Shown in pieces: positions 45,201-53,048 of a stretch of DNA of 64,000 bases. The first letter of the stretch is position 1. Every line of letters starts with the position of its first letter. Position numbers and translations under genes: made by a program. The notes under the pieces were generated by a model. It was not told where the DNA came from. It did no database searches and was given only the letters and a program-made list of their open reading frames with translations. This DNA comes from Gari tellinella (lineage: Eukaryota; Mollusca; Bivalvia; Cardiida; Psammobiidae), in contig OV277859.1 in assembly GCA_922989275.2 (NCBI GenBank), positions 34,887,501 through 34,951,500 of the forward strand, given 5' to 3'.

Positions 45201-45801
45201 ATTCTCTTGTAGACGCTTCCTGTTTTACCTTTGTTCTTCATTAGGAAGCAACTCACCTTAAAAAATATGCTCGCTTTTTTAGAATATCGCTTAACACAAG
45301 TTTGAATGTACTTTATAATGCCTGTCTCTCGTTTAAGTCACGTATTTGGAATGGCCAAAGTGTGAATCCCAGAAGAAACTCGACAAATTTTGGAAAAGAC
45401 TTGAGCTTTCCCTGCCAAAAAAGAGAACATCGTCATCTGCCCCTGAAAACGGAAAGGATAACATGGGGTATGACTCTATTCGACCTGATTCCATTGCCAT
45501 TGATGTAGATAGTGATAAAATAAACCACAGTATACCAGGTGAAACAGAAGAATATGATACTATAAATGAGGCGGAGATGAATGAAAGAAATCTAAAGCTA
45601 ACAAATGGCAAAGACGATAAGAATAAAAATTATGTTGAAGTAATATACAGTAAAAATAGCATAGACGACAAAGCGGGAACTCTGAATGATCAGACTGGCA
45701 AAGTGGATGAGTATGACTATATCTCAGATCAGAGACTAAATACAAACACTGACAAATATATAGAGCTTCTGGAAAGCGGGATAAAAACCGCCGATATTTG
45801 A
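32526..45801 (+). CDS. Gene 2: EGF-TIR transmembrane receptor with tyrosine-motif tail, 5 coding exons, 585 aa
   Basis: Hand-built spliced gene. Coding exons are 32526-33279, 35984-36160, 39516-39659, 43873-44091 and 45338-45801 (1758 nt). All four introns are phase 1 with AG acceptors and GT donors. An in-frame TGA ends 3 nt before the first ATG, so the start is within this exon; Met12 is an alternative that leaves a cleaner signal peptide. Order: signal peptide (about 12-38), Cys-rich region (39-73), EGF-like modules at C84-C116, C180-C209 and C213-C245, transmembrane helix (about 266-290), TIR domain (311 to about 453), tail (461-585). TIR domains signal through homotypic contacts (MyD88-type adaptors) or act as NADases; EGF arrays bind ligands or surfaces. 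There are no leucine-rich repeats, so it is not a Toll-like receptor. I infer a single-pass plasma-membrane immune or phagocytic receptor. Confidence 0.88.
33330..33740. repeat. TCTG/TCTCTG microsatellite in gene 2 intron 1
   Basis: About 400 bp of imperfect TCTG, TATG and TCTC repeats beginning 50 bp after the exon 1 donor. The long open frames here are low-complexity artefacts. Confidence 0.95.
34191..34442 (+). mobile_element. MITE TTAA-B copy in gene 2 intron 1
   Basis: TAACCCTTTCCCTTATAG to GGTAAAGGGTTAA, central palindrome intact. Confidence 0.85.
34770..35126 (+). mobile_element. MITE F in gene 2 intron 1
   Basis: TACAGTGTTCCCTGTTTAC to AGAGAGGGAATGCTGTA; inner TCCCTCCTTATAACGACC repeated inverted near the end; palindrome ATCAGACGCCGTGTTACGC. 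Confidence 0.8.
35984..36160 (+). CDS. Gene 2 coding exon 2: transmembrane helix and juxtamembrane segment (residues 252-311)
   Basis: Acceptor GTATTTCAG, donor CAATG|GTAAGA. It encodes a short stalk, then TVAGVSVAVLIVLLLLLVVI and PYVMW (266-290), a 25-residue hydrophobic helix followed by RYR, which places the C-terminus in the cytosol. The codon split at each end (G+CT and G+AT) is phase 1. Confidence 0.85.
36197..36432 (+). mobile_element. hAT-like MITE D, copy 1, gene 2 intron 2
   Basis: GCTATTTCTCCGGATTTTTCC to GGATTTTTCATG and GGCAGCC; one arm of the central palindrome is shortened. Confidence 0.7.
36799..37054 (+). mobile_element. hAT-like MITE D, copy 2, gene 2 intron 2
   Basis: CAGGGCTGCCATTTCTCCGG to TTATGGTAGCCCTG, with GAAAATA on both sides. 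The C-A-G-G-G ends fit hAT elements; the target duplication is imperfect. Confidence 0.75.
37420..37625 (+). mobile_element. MITE J, diverged, gene 2 intron 2
   Basis: ACTACGATACCTCGAACTCA, TTAAAC/AAAACGTGTCTGGACCATAC centre, GAGTTATCGAGTTT end. Confidence 0.55.
37652..37893 (+). mobile_element. MITE G-variant with swapped centre, gene 2 intron 2
   Basis: GGGCCCGTTTTACTAAACTG to AGTTTAGTAAAACGGGTCCC; inner GCTTACGCAAATTTT repeats; centre is a long perfect palindrome CCAGATCAGAGGACGCGC. Confidence 0.8.
38148..38369 (+). mobile_element. MITE G, copy 2, gene 2 intron 2
   Basis: GGACCCGTTTCATAAAACTT to TGTGAAACGGGCCCC; more diverged. Confidence 0.75.
38446..38710 (-). mobile_element. MITE TTAA-B copy in gene 2 intron 2 with small tandem duplication
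   Basis: TTAACCTTTTACCCCATTAC to AAGGGTTAA. The segment AGTGACTACTTAA is present three times near 38490-38525. Confidence 0.85.
38804..39130. mobile_element. 327-bp TA-flanked MITE with minisatellite, gene 2 intron 2
   Basis: TACAGTACTGAACCTTATTA to TAATAAGGTTCAGTACTGTA, perfect inverted ends of about 25 bp. Inside, GAATTGCCATC-type 11-mers are repeated near both ends. Confidence 0.85.
39148..39306 (+). mobile_element. MITE E lacking its palindrome
   Basis: AACCCCTCCACTGTCATGAC to GGTAGTGAAGGAGTT; the central palindrome is deleted. Gene 2 intron 2. Confidence 0.7.
39516..39659 (+). CDS. Gene 2 coding exon 3: TIR domain, boxes 1 and 2 (residues 311-358)
   Basis: Acceptor TATTTCAG, donor GCGACA|GTAAGT. 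TIR box 1 is ERQWDAFVSY (312-321); the segment LGFKLHVHFRDFVPGD (343-358) is box 2 with the BB loop (RDFVPG). Pro356 sits at the BB-loop proline that is important for signalling in Toll-like receptors. The helix between (DEQFVAHTLFPKLEQELG) is typical of TIR helix A. Confidence 0.9.
39948..40200 (-). mobile_element. MITE TA-A in gene 2 intron 3
   Basis: Intact ends, diverged centre (GTTACCAGG). Confidence 0.85.
40399..40655 (-). mobile_element. MITE TA-A, degraded, gene 2 intron 3
   Basis: CAGTGGAAAAG start and CCATGGTA end; recognisable GTTTAAACGCAAACG and GATCAGACGCCGG. Confidence 0.7.
41505..41754 (+). mobile_element. MITE TA-A in gene 2 intron 3
   Basis: 250 bp, intact, flanked by a second copy 130 bp downstream. 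Confidence 0.9.
41885..42130 (+). mobile_element. MITE TA-A in gene 2 intron 3, ends lost
   Basis: GTGGAGAAAACG to TTTTCTCCACC; the outermost CAGT bases are changed. Confidence 0.8.
42479..42661 (+). mobile_element. MITE TTAA-B, internally deleted
   Basis: AACCCATTCCACCATAATCA to AGATAATGGGTTAG; one palindrome arm lost. Confidence 0.6.
42690..43840 (+). repeat. Bivalve-type AGCTCATCTGG repeat with internal tandem units, gene 2 intron 3
   Basis: Begins TTTTAGCTCATCTGGCACGA and GTCGTCGTCCGTCCGGCGTC, continues with 4-5 degenerate units of about 170 bp (AACATGGCCGC, GTGAAAACTTTAAAAATCTT, CAAATGATCCATAGG), and ends GGGCCGCATGTGGCTCTTGT. It ends about 30 bp before the exon 4 acceptor region. I know this start and end pair from bivalve introns. 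Confidence 0.8.
43873..44091 (+). CDS. Gene 2 coding exon 4: TIR domain core (residues 359-431)
   Basis: Acceptor CTTTTCCAG, donor ATCAG|GTATTT. The exon continues the BB loop (T359 IANNILRAVLGSRRTILIVS) and contains SPEFASSEWTRFEYQ, the 'S..F..S.WC..E' signature; Glu391 is at the position that is catalytic in NADase-type TIRs but also present in signalling TLRs. HRIIPIVL (404-411) is the strand D-like segment. The donor is followed at intron position +6 by a complete TA-type MITE. Confidence 0.9.
44097..44346 (+). mobile_element. MITE TA-A at the start of gene 2 intron 4
   Basis: 250 bp, intact. Its first base is intron position +6 after the exon 4 donor at 44092. Confidence 0.9.
44379..44588 (+). 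mobile_element. MITE TA-C copy 4, diverged, gene 2 intron 4
   Basis: TAACAGTCTCTATTACAACC to AATAGAGCTGTTTTGCTGTA; palindrome partly decayed. Confidence 0.75.
44644..44894 (+). mobile_element. MITE TTAA-B copy in gene 2 intron 4
   Basis: TTAACCCATTTCCCCATAG to AGGTAAAGGTTTAA, 251 bp; lies 0.4 kb before the last exon. Confidence 0.85.
45338..45801 (+). CDS. Gene 2 terminal coding exon 5: TIR box 3 and multi-tyrosine tail (residues 432-585)
   Basis: Acceptor is the pyrimidine-rich CCTGTCTCTCGTTTAAG; the first residues are VTYLEWP (432-438), a usual TIR end, and the FW box 3 is at F449-W450. After residue 460 the tail is acidic and disordered-looking, with five Y-x-x-hydrophobic motifs: Y476 (YDSI), Y504 (YDTI), Y530 (YVEV), Y557 (YDYI), Y572 (YIEL). 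The last two are 11 residues apart, close to ITAM spacing. These are candidate SH2-binding sites, not proof of phosphorylation. Stop TGA at 45799-45801. Confidence 0.88.
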
Positions 45802-45849
45802 TCGTTAAGCATTTCAACCCTACAGCCCGCTGTGCATATTACTGATTAC

Positions 45850-45930
45850 ATATGCAAACAGTGTAGATCATGATCAGAGGGCTCCTGCAGTAGCCCTCTG
45901 ATCAGAATCTATACTGTTTGATATTTCATT
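45850..45930 (+). repeat. MITE I palindrome core downstream of gene 2
   Basis: GCAAACAGTGTAGATCATGA ... GGGCTCCTGCAGTAGCCC ... TATACTGTTTG, about 50 bp after the gene 2 stop. Confidence 0.7.
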
Positions 45931-46379
45931 GTTTTTTGTAGTCATACCAAAAATGTAACAGAAGACTGGTTCAAAATACTAATTCTAGAATAGTCCAAAA
46001 GGATTATTAATACCAATAAGAGAAATATGGGATTGAAAGGATTAATGTCTGTAATGTGTATACTTAACCCGGATCATACGGTGGCTGAAAGATCCCTCTG
46101 ACCAGGGTCTGTACTCTTTGTTTTCCTTTTATTGTTCTGAAATATTTTCTTAAAAACGTGCCTAAAGGTTAATGAGTATACCTACATGTACATGTATGTT
46201 GAAGATCAGAAGCTGGACAGTATACAGTACACAAACAAACTTTGACAAGAGCTTCTGAACAGATGGGTGATACGGCTGATATTTGATCATTGAAATCATT
46301 TATGCCTGTATATTTGTACATTTTCAATAATTATTCTAACAATTTCTGTGTTGTAAACCAGTGTATGTTTACTGAGATA

Positions 46380-46631
46380 TACAGTGGAGAATATATTCTT
46401 TCCCAAGCGTTTAACGCTAAAACAGTTACATGTAATCCATTTGCAACAAATTTTATGCCAGATTAGTTACCGGATAACTCGGTGTCTGATGAGGCTCCAA
46501 ACTGTTTGACACGCTGGTTTCTACAAATCGTCAACCGTTTTTAAACAATTTTATATTCTACACTTTACTGCACTGTTCACGTGTTCTTCGTTTGCGCTTA
46601 AACGGGAAAGAATAACGCCTTCTTTATTGTA
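46380..46631 (+). mobile_element. MITE TA-A, old copy of a tandem pair
   Basis: Starts TACAGTGGAGAATATATTC, diverged inside. Its right TA (46630-46631) is the left TA of the next copy. Confidence 0.8.
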
Positions 46632-46879
46632 CAGTGGAGAATCTGTTATTCTTTCCCAATAAACCCGTTTACGCTAAAACTATTATTTGCAGTGCAAACA
46701 GTTTGGAGCCAGATCAGACGCCGGGTAACCCGGCGTCTGATCAGGCTCCAAACTGTTTGCCACCAAGATAAACAAGAAATATCAGAATTGTCCAAAAGGT
46801 GTTCTTTTCTACGTTTTAGTGCTTTGCGTTTGCGTACGTTTGCGTTTAAACGGGAAAGAATAACAGATTCTCCACTGTA
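46630..46879 (+). mobile_element. MITE TA-A, young copy of a tandem pair
   Basis: 250 bp, near-consensus; inserted at the terminal TA of the older copy. Confidence 0.9.
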
Positions 46880-46933
46880 GCAACAATAACTGGTTAACCC
46901 ATTTGTGCCCACGATCCCATATATGGGACATAG

Positions 46934-47001
46934 GCAAACAGTGTAGTTTCTGATCAGACGCCGCATTATGCGGCGTCTGATCAGAGTCTACACTATTTGC
47001 T
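46934..47001. repeat. Free-standing 68-bp palindrome
   Basis: GCAAACAGTGTAGTTTCTGA ... CAGACGCCGCATTATGCGGC ... TACACTATTTGC; same half-site as families TA-A, E and F without their terminal repeats. Confidence 0.8.
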
Positions 47002-47450
47002 GATAGGAATTTCAAAATGAAAATGAAAATGAAAATTTTGACCAGTCATCCCTTTGATAAAAATGGACTAATCAAATATATAAACATGGAAGAATCCACT
47101 GAATATAAATGGGATAACCATCATGTGATGATATATGTTGTCCTAATGACGGATTGCTCTCTTTAGCTATTTGAGCATTATCTCGTTCTAGATGTTTTGT
47201 TATTCCGTAGTTAGTCGGATTGCTTTAATTTTGTCACGGAAATGTAGAATAAATTTATTTCTGCTTAGCGCGTCTTTGCTGGCATTTGCAAATGGTTTTA
47301 TTATAGATCTTACTCTTTTTTGTGTTATCCTTGGCATATAATGTTGAGTGGCATGGCTGTATTAAATCATACATATTGTTGCTTATTGTTTACTGTGTAT
47401 GTTTTTAATAACAGATTGCCATGTTATTGTACATTTTATGTTGAAATAAA

Positions 47451-47476
47451 TCTATCTATCTATCTATCTATCTATC
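47451..47476. repeat. TCTA microsatellite
   Basis: Six and a half TCTA units directly after GTTGAAATAAA, possibly the microsatellite tail of a retroelement 3' end. Confidence 0.9.
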
Positions 47477-47675
47477 AGACACTGGGCCGGGTAACCCGCG
47501 CTTTATCAAGATGTTTGGCAGTCTGCTTATCATGTAGGTAAATATAAACATTTCTTCGCGTGGCACGACGTACTAGGCTAAGCTGTTGTGATTGCCCCGT
47601 GTACTTCAATGTCCGTCCATCCGTCTCCGTCCGTCGTTTCGTTGTGTTTTCCATACAATACATAGCTGGAACCAG

Positions 47676-47835
47676 GGGCCCATTTCATAAAACTTCGTAC
47701 GAAAATTGTTAGTCAGATTATAAAAGTCTCAATTCCATATAATCCTGTCGTGTGACATCTCTTTGGAATCGTCTTTAAAAGACGATTCCAAAGAGATGTC
47801 ATAAGACAGGATTAGATAGAGAACTCAGAAATTAC
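47676..47835 (+). mobile_element. MITE G, right end missing
   Basis: GGGCCCATTTCATAAAACTT and perfect GACGATTCCAAAGAGATGTC palindrome arm. Confidence 0.7.
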
Positions 47836-47978
47836 ATGCAAGGGCGAACGTCTTGGTGCTGTTAGGTTCGTTAATAATTTTTTACTGATTGTCATATGGA
47901 CATATATATATAAATATGTTTTATCCAGCTTAACGCCGTCAAAACAAAAACCACACACCATAAATGATGAACAGTGTA

Positions 47979-48327
47979 CGTTTTATTCAAATACGGATTT
48001 CGATGAATCGCTTAAAGCCATATACATGTATGTACTTTCCAAGAAAACAAAGCAATCAAACAACCAGTGAAATTTTCTTCACTTTGCACGCAATAATGCG
48101 TTCTATATACATGTAGTTATTAAACATCTTCACTGCCATGGTGTCTTCTGTTTCAAATATGTGTTGTCTGTGTCTATTGTTCAAACTAAGGCTTAAGGTA
48201 AATTGACCTAATAAGTAATATCGTAATGAGTGTCAAACAGTTTGGACCCTGGTCAGACTCCGCGTTAAGCGGCGTCTGACCAGGGTCCAAACTGTTTGCA
48301 TATAATCATTTTACTCAGTGTCAGACA
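47979..48327. repeat. Segmental duplication S2, copy 1
   Basis: TACGTTTTATTCAAATACGG through a MITE E palindrome to ATCATTTTACTCAGTGT. Confidence 0.9.
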
Positions 48328-48371
48328 GTGAAGAGATAAAACACGAGTCTCCATTAACTTTATACATCAGA

Positions 48372-48597
48372 ATTACGACAAATGTTGTCGTAAGTCAGAT
48401 TATATAAAAGTATCCATTATTATTTTATTTCTCCATCTAATCCTGTCTTGTGACATCTTTTTGGAATCGTCTTTAAAAGACGATTCGAGAAAGATGTCAC
48501 AAGACAGGATTAGATAGAGAAATCACAAATTAAATGTATTTTAAAGTTTTGAATTACGACAACATTTGTCGTACGAAGTTTTATGAAACGGGTCCCA
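48372..48597 (+). mobile_element. MITE G inside a segmental duplication
   Basis: Left end replaced (starts AATTACGACAAATGTTGTCG); right end TTTTATGAAACGGGTCCC. Confidence 0.75.
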
Positions 48598-49376
48598 GAA
48601 GGCCAGTTCGATCACTTCCTTATACGACACACAAAGTATATCTTGAGATCCCACACGATAATAAAAACAGGCTCTGCGTCACAATTTCGCGGTTATATGA
48701 ATATGATATAATAAATGTATTTTGGATATTGAAATATCTCCATTACTTCAATTTGTCTTTCAAATAAAATATGTCAGACTCGCTTATAAGACATTTCCTG
48801 ACCTACTTTCGGTGATAACACCAATCAGGCAGGTCCCAGGCAAACACCATGTTTTTGTGCATGCTTGTAGTACTGTGAATCATTGGTGCGTCTTATGTGA
48901 GGCTCGTTTCTTATATTTGATAGTTTAGTTAGAAACACGTATTGAAAAAACTCTTGAGTATTTTTCTATGGGGGTGATTTGCCTATGAGATGTGCTGCAT
49001 GCTTTTACAGTTACTTTCACGCCTTTCGAACACAATGGGGGTCTATCAAATATAAGATCTATTATATCAATAAAAATTCACGCTGAACCCGTCTCATGAC
49101 GGAGTAAAATTTCATAGAAAGGGTTTATTCTGTTAATATTTTATGCATCATTTCCTTAATATCAAACTATTTCCTCTGATACAAAAAAGGCTAACTGTAT
49201 GACGCATGTGGTTTAGTCTTACTCTGTTATATTACCGTCTGCTTAGAATGGGCCGCCTGCATAAGAATTTGTTTAAAAAATAACAAAGTTTTTAGATATG
49301 ATATGCCAAACAATTTCAATCCTGACCAGACATCGGTTTACCTGGTGTCTGTTCTGGATCCAGATTATTTGTAAAG
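48372..49376. repeat. Segmental duplication S1, copy 1
   Basis: About 95% or more like 62745-63745 by eye over 1 kb, from MITE G to GTAAAGGCTATTAAA. A more diverged relative lies at about 21170-21490. Confidence 0.9.
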
Positions 49377-49689
49377 GCTATTAAAGTCCCATTGTGTTTT
49401 CAGACCTTTTCATAATGTCTGAAATACAATAACGGTTAATAATAATGTTTGAACATTCTAATGGGCCAAACTGATCTATGAAATGATGAAGACGGACCTA
49501 AATCACCAAAAAGGGCGATTTAAAATCATAACAAACCGAAAATAGAGCGTCTGCCATAAACCTTACCACACGGCTTAGTACCACGTGATACAGCCGGAGT
49601 CAACATCACCGTGTGCAACCGCAATTACCTTCGACGGTCGATCCATCAGTCAGTTAGACTATCACACTTTTTTGTCCGCTCTCTAACTC

Positions 49690-50330
49690 GAACATCTTTT
49701 ATCCGATCTTCCACAAACTTGCTGAAAATGTTCATTGATATAAAATCAAGGTTTAGTTTGATTACTACTAAAATCGCAGAAGGTGTTTTTGAGTTATTGC
49801 CTGTTAATTTATAAAAAATGACTGTTTCAGTCATTTTTGCACTCTAAAACAAACAGTTTTTATCGGATATTCACCAAACATGCTGAAAATATTTATTCAT
49901 ATAAAATGCAGGTCTAGTTTGATTATTACTAAAATCGCATGTGGCATACCTAAGTTTTTGCCCTTTATGGATTAAAAAATGACTGTTTTCAGCAAGGTTT
50001 GCTCTCTAACACAAATACGTTTTATTGGATCTTCACCAAATTTGCTGAAAATATTTATTGATATAATATCAAGGTTTAGTATGATTACTACTAAAAGCGC
50101 ATAAGGTATATCTAAGTTATTGCCTGTTTATTAATGAAAAATGACGGTTTCAGTCACATTTTGCACTCTAACACATACAGTTTTTATCGGATATTCATTA
50201 AACTTGCTGAAAATGTTTAAGTATATAAAATGTAGGTTTAGTTTGATTATTACAAAAATCGCATGTGGCATATCTGAGTTTTTGACCTTTATGTATTAAA
50301 AAATGACTGTTTCAGCATTTTTCAGCAATA
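49690..50330. repeat. Tandem repeat, about 158-bp unit, 4 copies
   Basis: Units share ACTTGCTGAAAATGTTCATT, TTTAGTTTGATTACTACTAA and AATGACTGTTTCAGTCATTT. Confidence 0.9.
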
Positions 50331-50764
50331 ACTCAGACATGCCTTATGCGATTTTGCTAGTTATTGAACCTGACCTAGATTCTATACTAATAAACATTTG
50401 TAGCAAGTTTGATGGAGATCCAAAAAGAAATGTTTGAGTTAGAGAGCGGACAAGGCTGAAACAGTCATTTTCAGCAAGCTCAAGGTATACATTCTCTATA
50501 GTTTATTTGACCGTTTACCCACAGTGAAAGATATGTACACGTTGTTATTGAATCTCATAGTGTTTAACCCTGTGCCTACTTTACGGAGTTTACAAACTAT
50601 TTGAATCTAAAAAGACGCCGCGTAACGTGGCGTCTCATCTGGATCCAAACTATTTGACACTCGTCTTAAGGTTTGTTTAATTAAAACAATGCATAAATCT
50701 AAACTGAACACATTTTGCAGACGACAATGTCGAAGCAGACGTCTGTGCAGCAGAATAAGGGTTA

Positions 50765-50969
50765 TCCAGATGTTCCAGCTAAACATGTAAGCGAGAGTAA
50801 TCTGAACCAATCTAACATTTTCTCACTCATTTCAGCACCGAATGCTATGGTGTTACTACTGATTAAACCGTCTATTCGAGACACTTTTAATGAGTATGAC
50901 ACCATTGGGTTTAAAAGCAGAAATAAAGATTTTTAAGTTTTCGAAATACTTTCGTTATCTGGAGTCCTG
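50765..50969 (+). mobile_element. hAT-like MITE H, copy 3, diverged left end
   Basis: Right end TACTTTCGTTATCTGGAGTC; shared middle TTTCTCACTCATTTCAGCAC. Confidence 0.65.
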
Positions 50970-51164
50970 TATTTACAGAGTTGTCCTTCTTTCCATTCAC
51001 AAGGGAGGCTTTTTAATTGGTGCTAGCACAAAAATATTATAAATAAAATTTAAAAAGCGAATTGCTTAGATAAAACCGGTTTTTGTGAAAGAATCACGTC
51101 CCACGTAGTTCAAATGGGACCCCAAACAACCGTTTTATGCAGGTTTCTCAAAAGCACAATGCGG

Positions 51165-51420
51165 CTTTAAATTCGCATTTAGTATGAAAATATGTAATTT
51201 TGGATGATTGCCTTTCGGCACGTCTGTATTTATCCAAAGGCTATATATGGTCCCACAATGATAAGGCATCGCATTAGTGGGACTTGATCCGGATCCAAAC
51301 CATTTGTCACACGAATTTTTTTTTATCAATATGGAGATGTTCGAGCAAATTTCAGAATTTCAGCAGACGACATTTCCCACAAACGACAGTTAATTATATA
51401 ATGGTGAAAGAGAGAATGAT
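51165..51420. repeat. Segmental duplication S1, second block
   Basis: AAATTCGCATTTAGTATGAA onward matches 63746-64000 almost exactly. Confidence 0.9.
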
Positions 51421-51844
51421 ATCCTGGTGCGGGTCCTTTCAAATCACTTGAGCTATATACCTTCTTTTCGACAAACATACATACATGTTTTGTAGACATC
51501 TCTCGTTACAAAGGAAATTAGTCATTTGGGAGGTTGTGATGAAAACAATAGATGGGAGTTTTCAAACGATTAAAATTCAAAATCGTGGGGAAAAACTCTC
51601 TCAATGTAAACAAAAGTTTATATAAAAAAAAATTCTGAAATAGATCTACCTTATAGGTTATTATACAGCATATCTGGATATAAAAACCCCACTTGAAAAA
51701 ATGAAAATGAAATCCACGAGGGAAGCGGTGAGATGGATGAAACTTCTGAAGGCGTGGATAACCAGTATCTAGAGACAGACAGTGCCAATAGTACTGTATA
51801 GAAACCCACCTCACCTCACCTTCAGCGCCATGTTAATCGTGAAG

Positions 51845-52041
51845 TTTCACTCCCTCACCACCACAGTGTCGTCTGCTTCAATATTGTTGTCTACAAGATC
51901 GTTTCTAAGTTAGATTTAAGGTAGTATGACTTAAGAAATGTTGATACGCGTGTCAAACAGTTTGAATCCTGATCAGTGACGTCTGGTCAGCCGTTTGCAA
52001 AGTCGACTTTTTATGCGACATCGGCATTCAAAGGGGTTAAG
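51845..52041 (+). mobile_element. MITE E-like, diverged
   Basis: TCACTCCCTCACCACCACAG ... CAAACAGTTTGAATCCTGAT ... AAAGGGGTTAA. Confidence 0.55.
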
Positions 52042-52848
52042 AACTTTTTGTCTGAATTGAATAGAACATTGAACATACAATGTACAAATAATTCATTCTC
52101 GAATGAGTGTCTACTTAAGGCCTTTCGCATACGAAAGTCGGTCTTGCGGGCGAGCAGATATGCGTCTTGACGACTTGGACTTTACCGTACGTGCTTATAC
52201 TAGAAATTTTATATAAAGGAAATGTTGATACGATTTAGTATAATCCATAATATTTACATTCACCTTGTAAAGTCTTTATGTAATCGTATTAAAGATTTGA
52301 GGGTCATCCCTCGATGAACCTACAATTCGAAACTGGTTTTAGCCAGTTCGGATTTTCCCCGTGCTTTTCGTGGACTTCTTCAAATAGACTACATCGCGCA
52401 CTTAACACTAAGCTCCCATTGGTGGACGCTCATATGACACTAGCGGAGTGATACAGACCCATAGGTCGTTGCCATCGCGTTGCTATGTGTGTAAATGGGT
52501 TAAGAAAACAACCGCGACCTGTACTTTTAAAATGTGCTTTGGCAATAGATATTCAAGTTGCACTGTTATTTGTTTGCCTTGTAAGTCTTTTCCATGCACA
52601 GAGAGAAAGTTTACTGGAAAAAATCCTGAATTTTTAATACAGTTACAGTACATGTAGTTGGGACTACTTTCTCACCATATTTAGAAACTGGAATGGCTAT
52701 TACATCGACATTACATCTATCAAACCTCTTTGACCGGTAGATGATAAATTCTTATAAAGAAAAACAAATCTGGCCAATAAACACGTTTAATTGACAAGAC
52801 AGAAAATATGAATATAAATATAAGGAATAAACAACATCTCTTTGCCGC

Positions 52849-52957
52849 TCATGACGGTATGACTACATTAGCTTCGGGGGGTAAATTCATCGTAAACGCC
52901 CTTCGGGCGTTTACGCAATTTACCCCCTGCGAAGCTAATGTAGTCATACCGTCATGA
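52849..52957. repeat. 109-bp near-perfect hairpin
   Basis: TCATGACGGTATGACTACAT ... GTAAACGCCC, TTCG loop, GGGCGTTTAC ... CGTCATGA. The arms differ at only a few positions (CGGGGGG versus CCCCCTGC, and one base by the loop). Confidence 0.9.
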
Positions 52958-52978
52958 ACGTCACAAATATGTTGTTAT

Positions 52979-53048
52979 AATAGCGCAGTCAGTAGAGTGG
53001 TTGACTAGCAATGCAAAGGTCATAGGTTCGAGACCCATCCGATCCAAA
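52979..53048 (+). other. tRNA-like sequence (SINE head or tRNA pseudogene)
   Basis: ATAGCGCAGTCAGTAGAG matches an A box/D arm and GGTTCGAGACC is a perfect B box. The acceptor stem does not pair (no 5' partner for CCGATCC), so a functional tRNA is unlikely. It sits 22 bp after a strong hairpin. Confidence 0.5.

Noticed and set aside
32526..45801. Toll-like receptor
   Set aside because: The ectodomain has EGF-like modules and no leucine-rich repeats.
52979..53048. Functional tRNA gene
   Set aside because: A and B boxes are present but the acceptor stem does not pair and the anticodon arm is weak.
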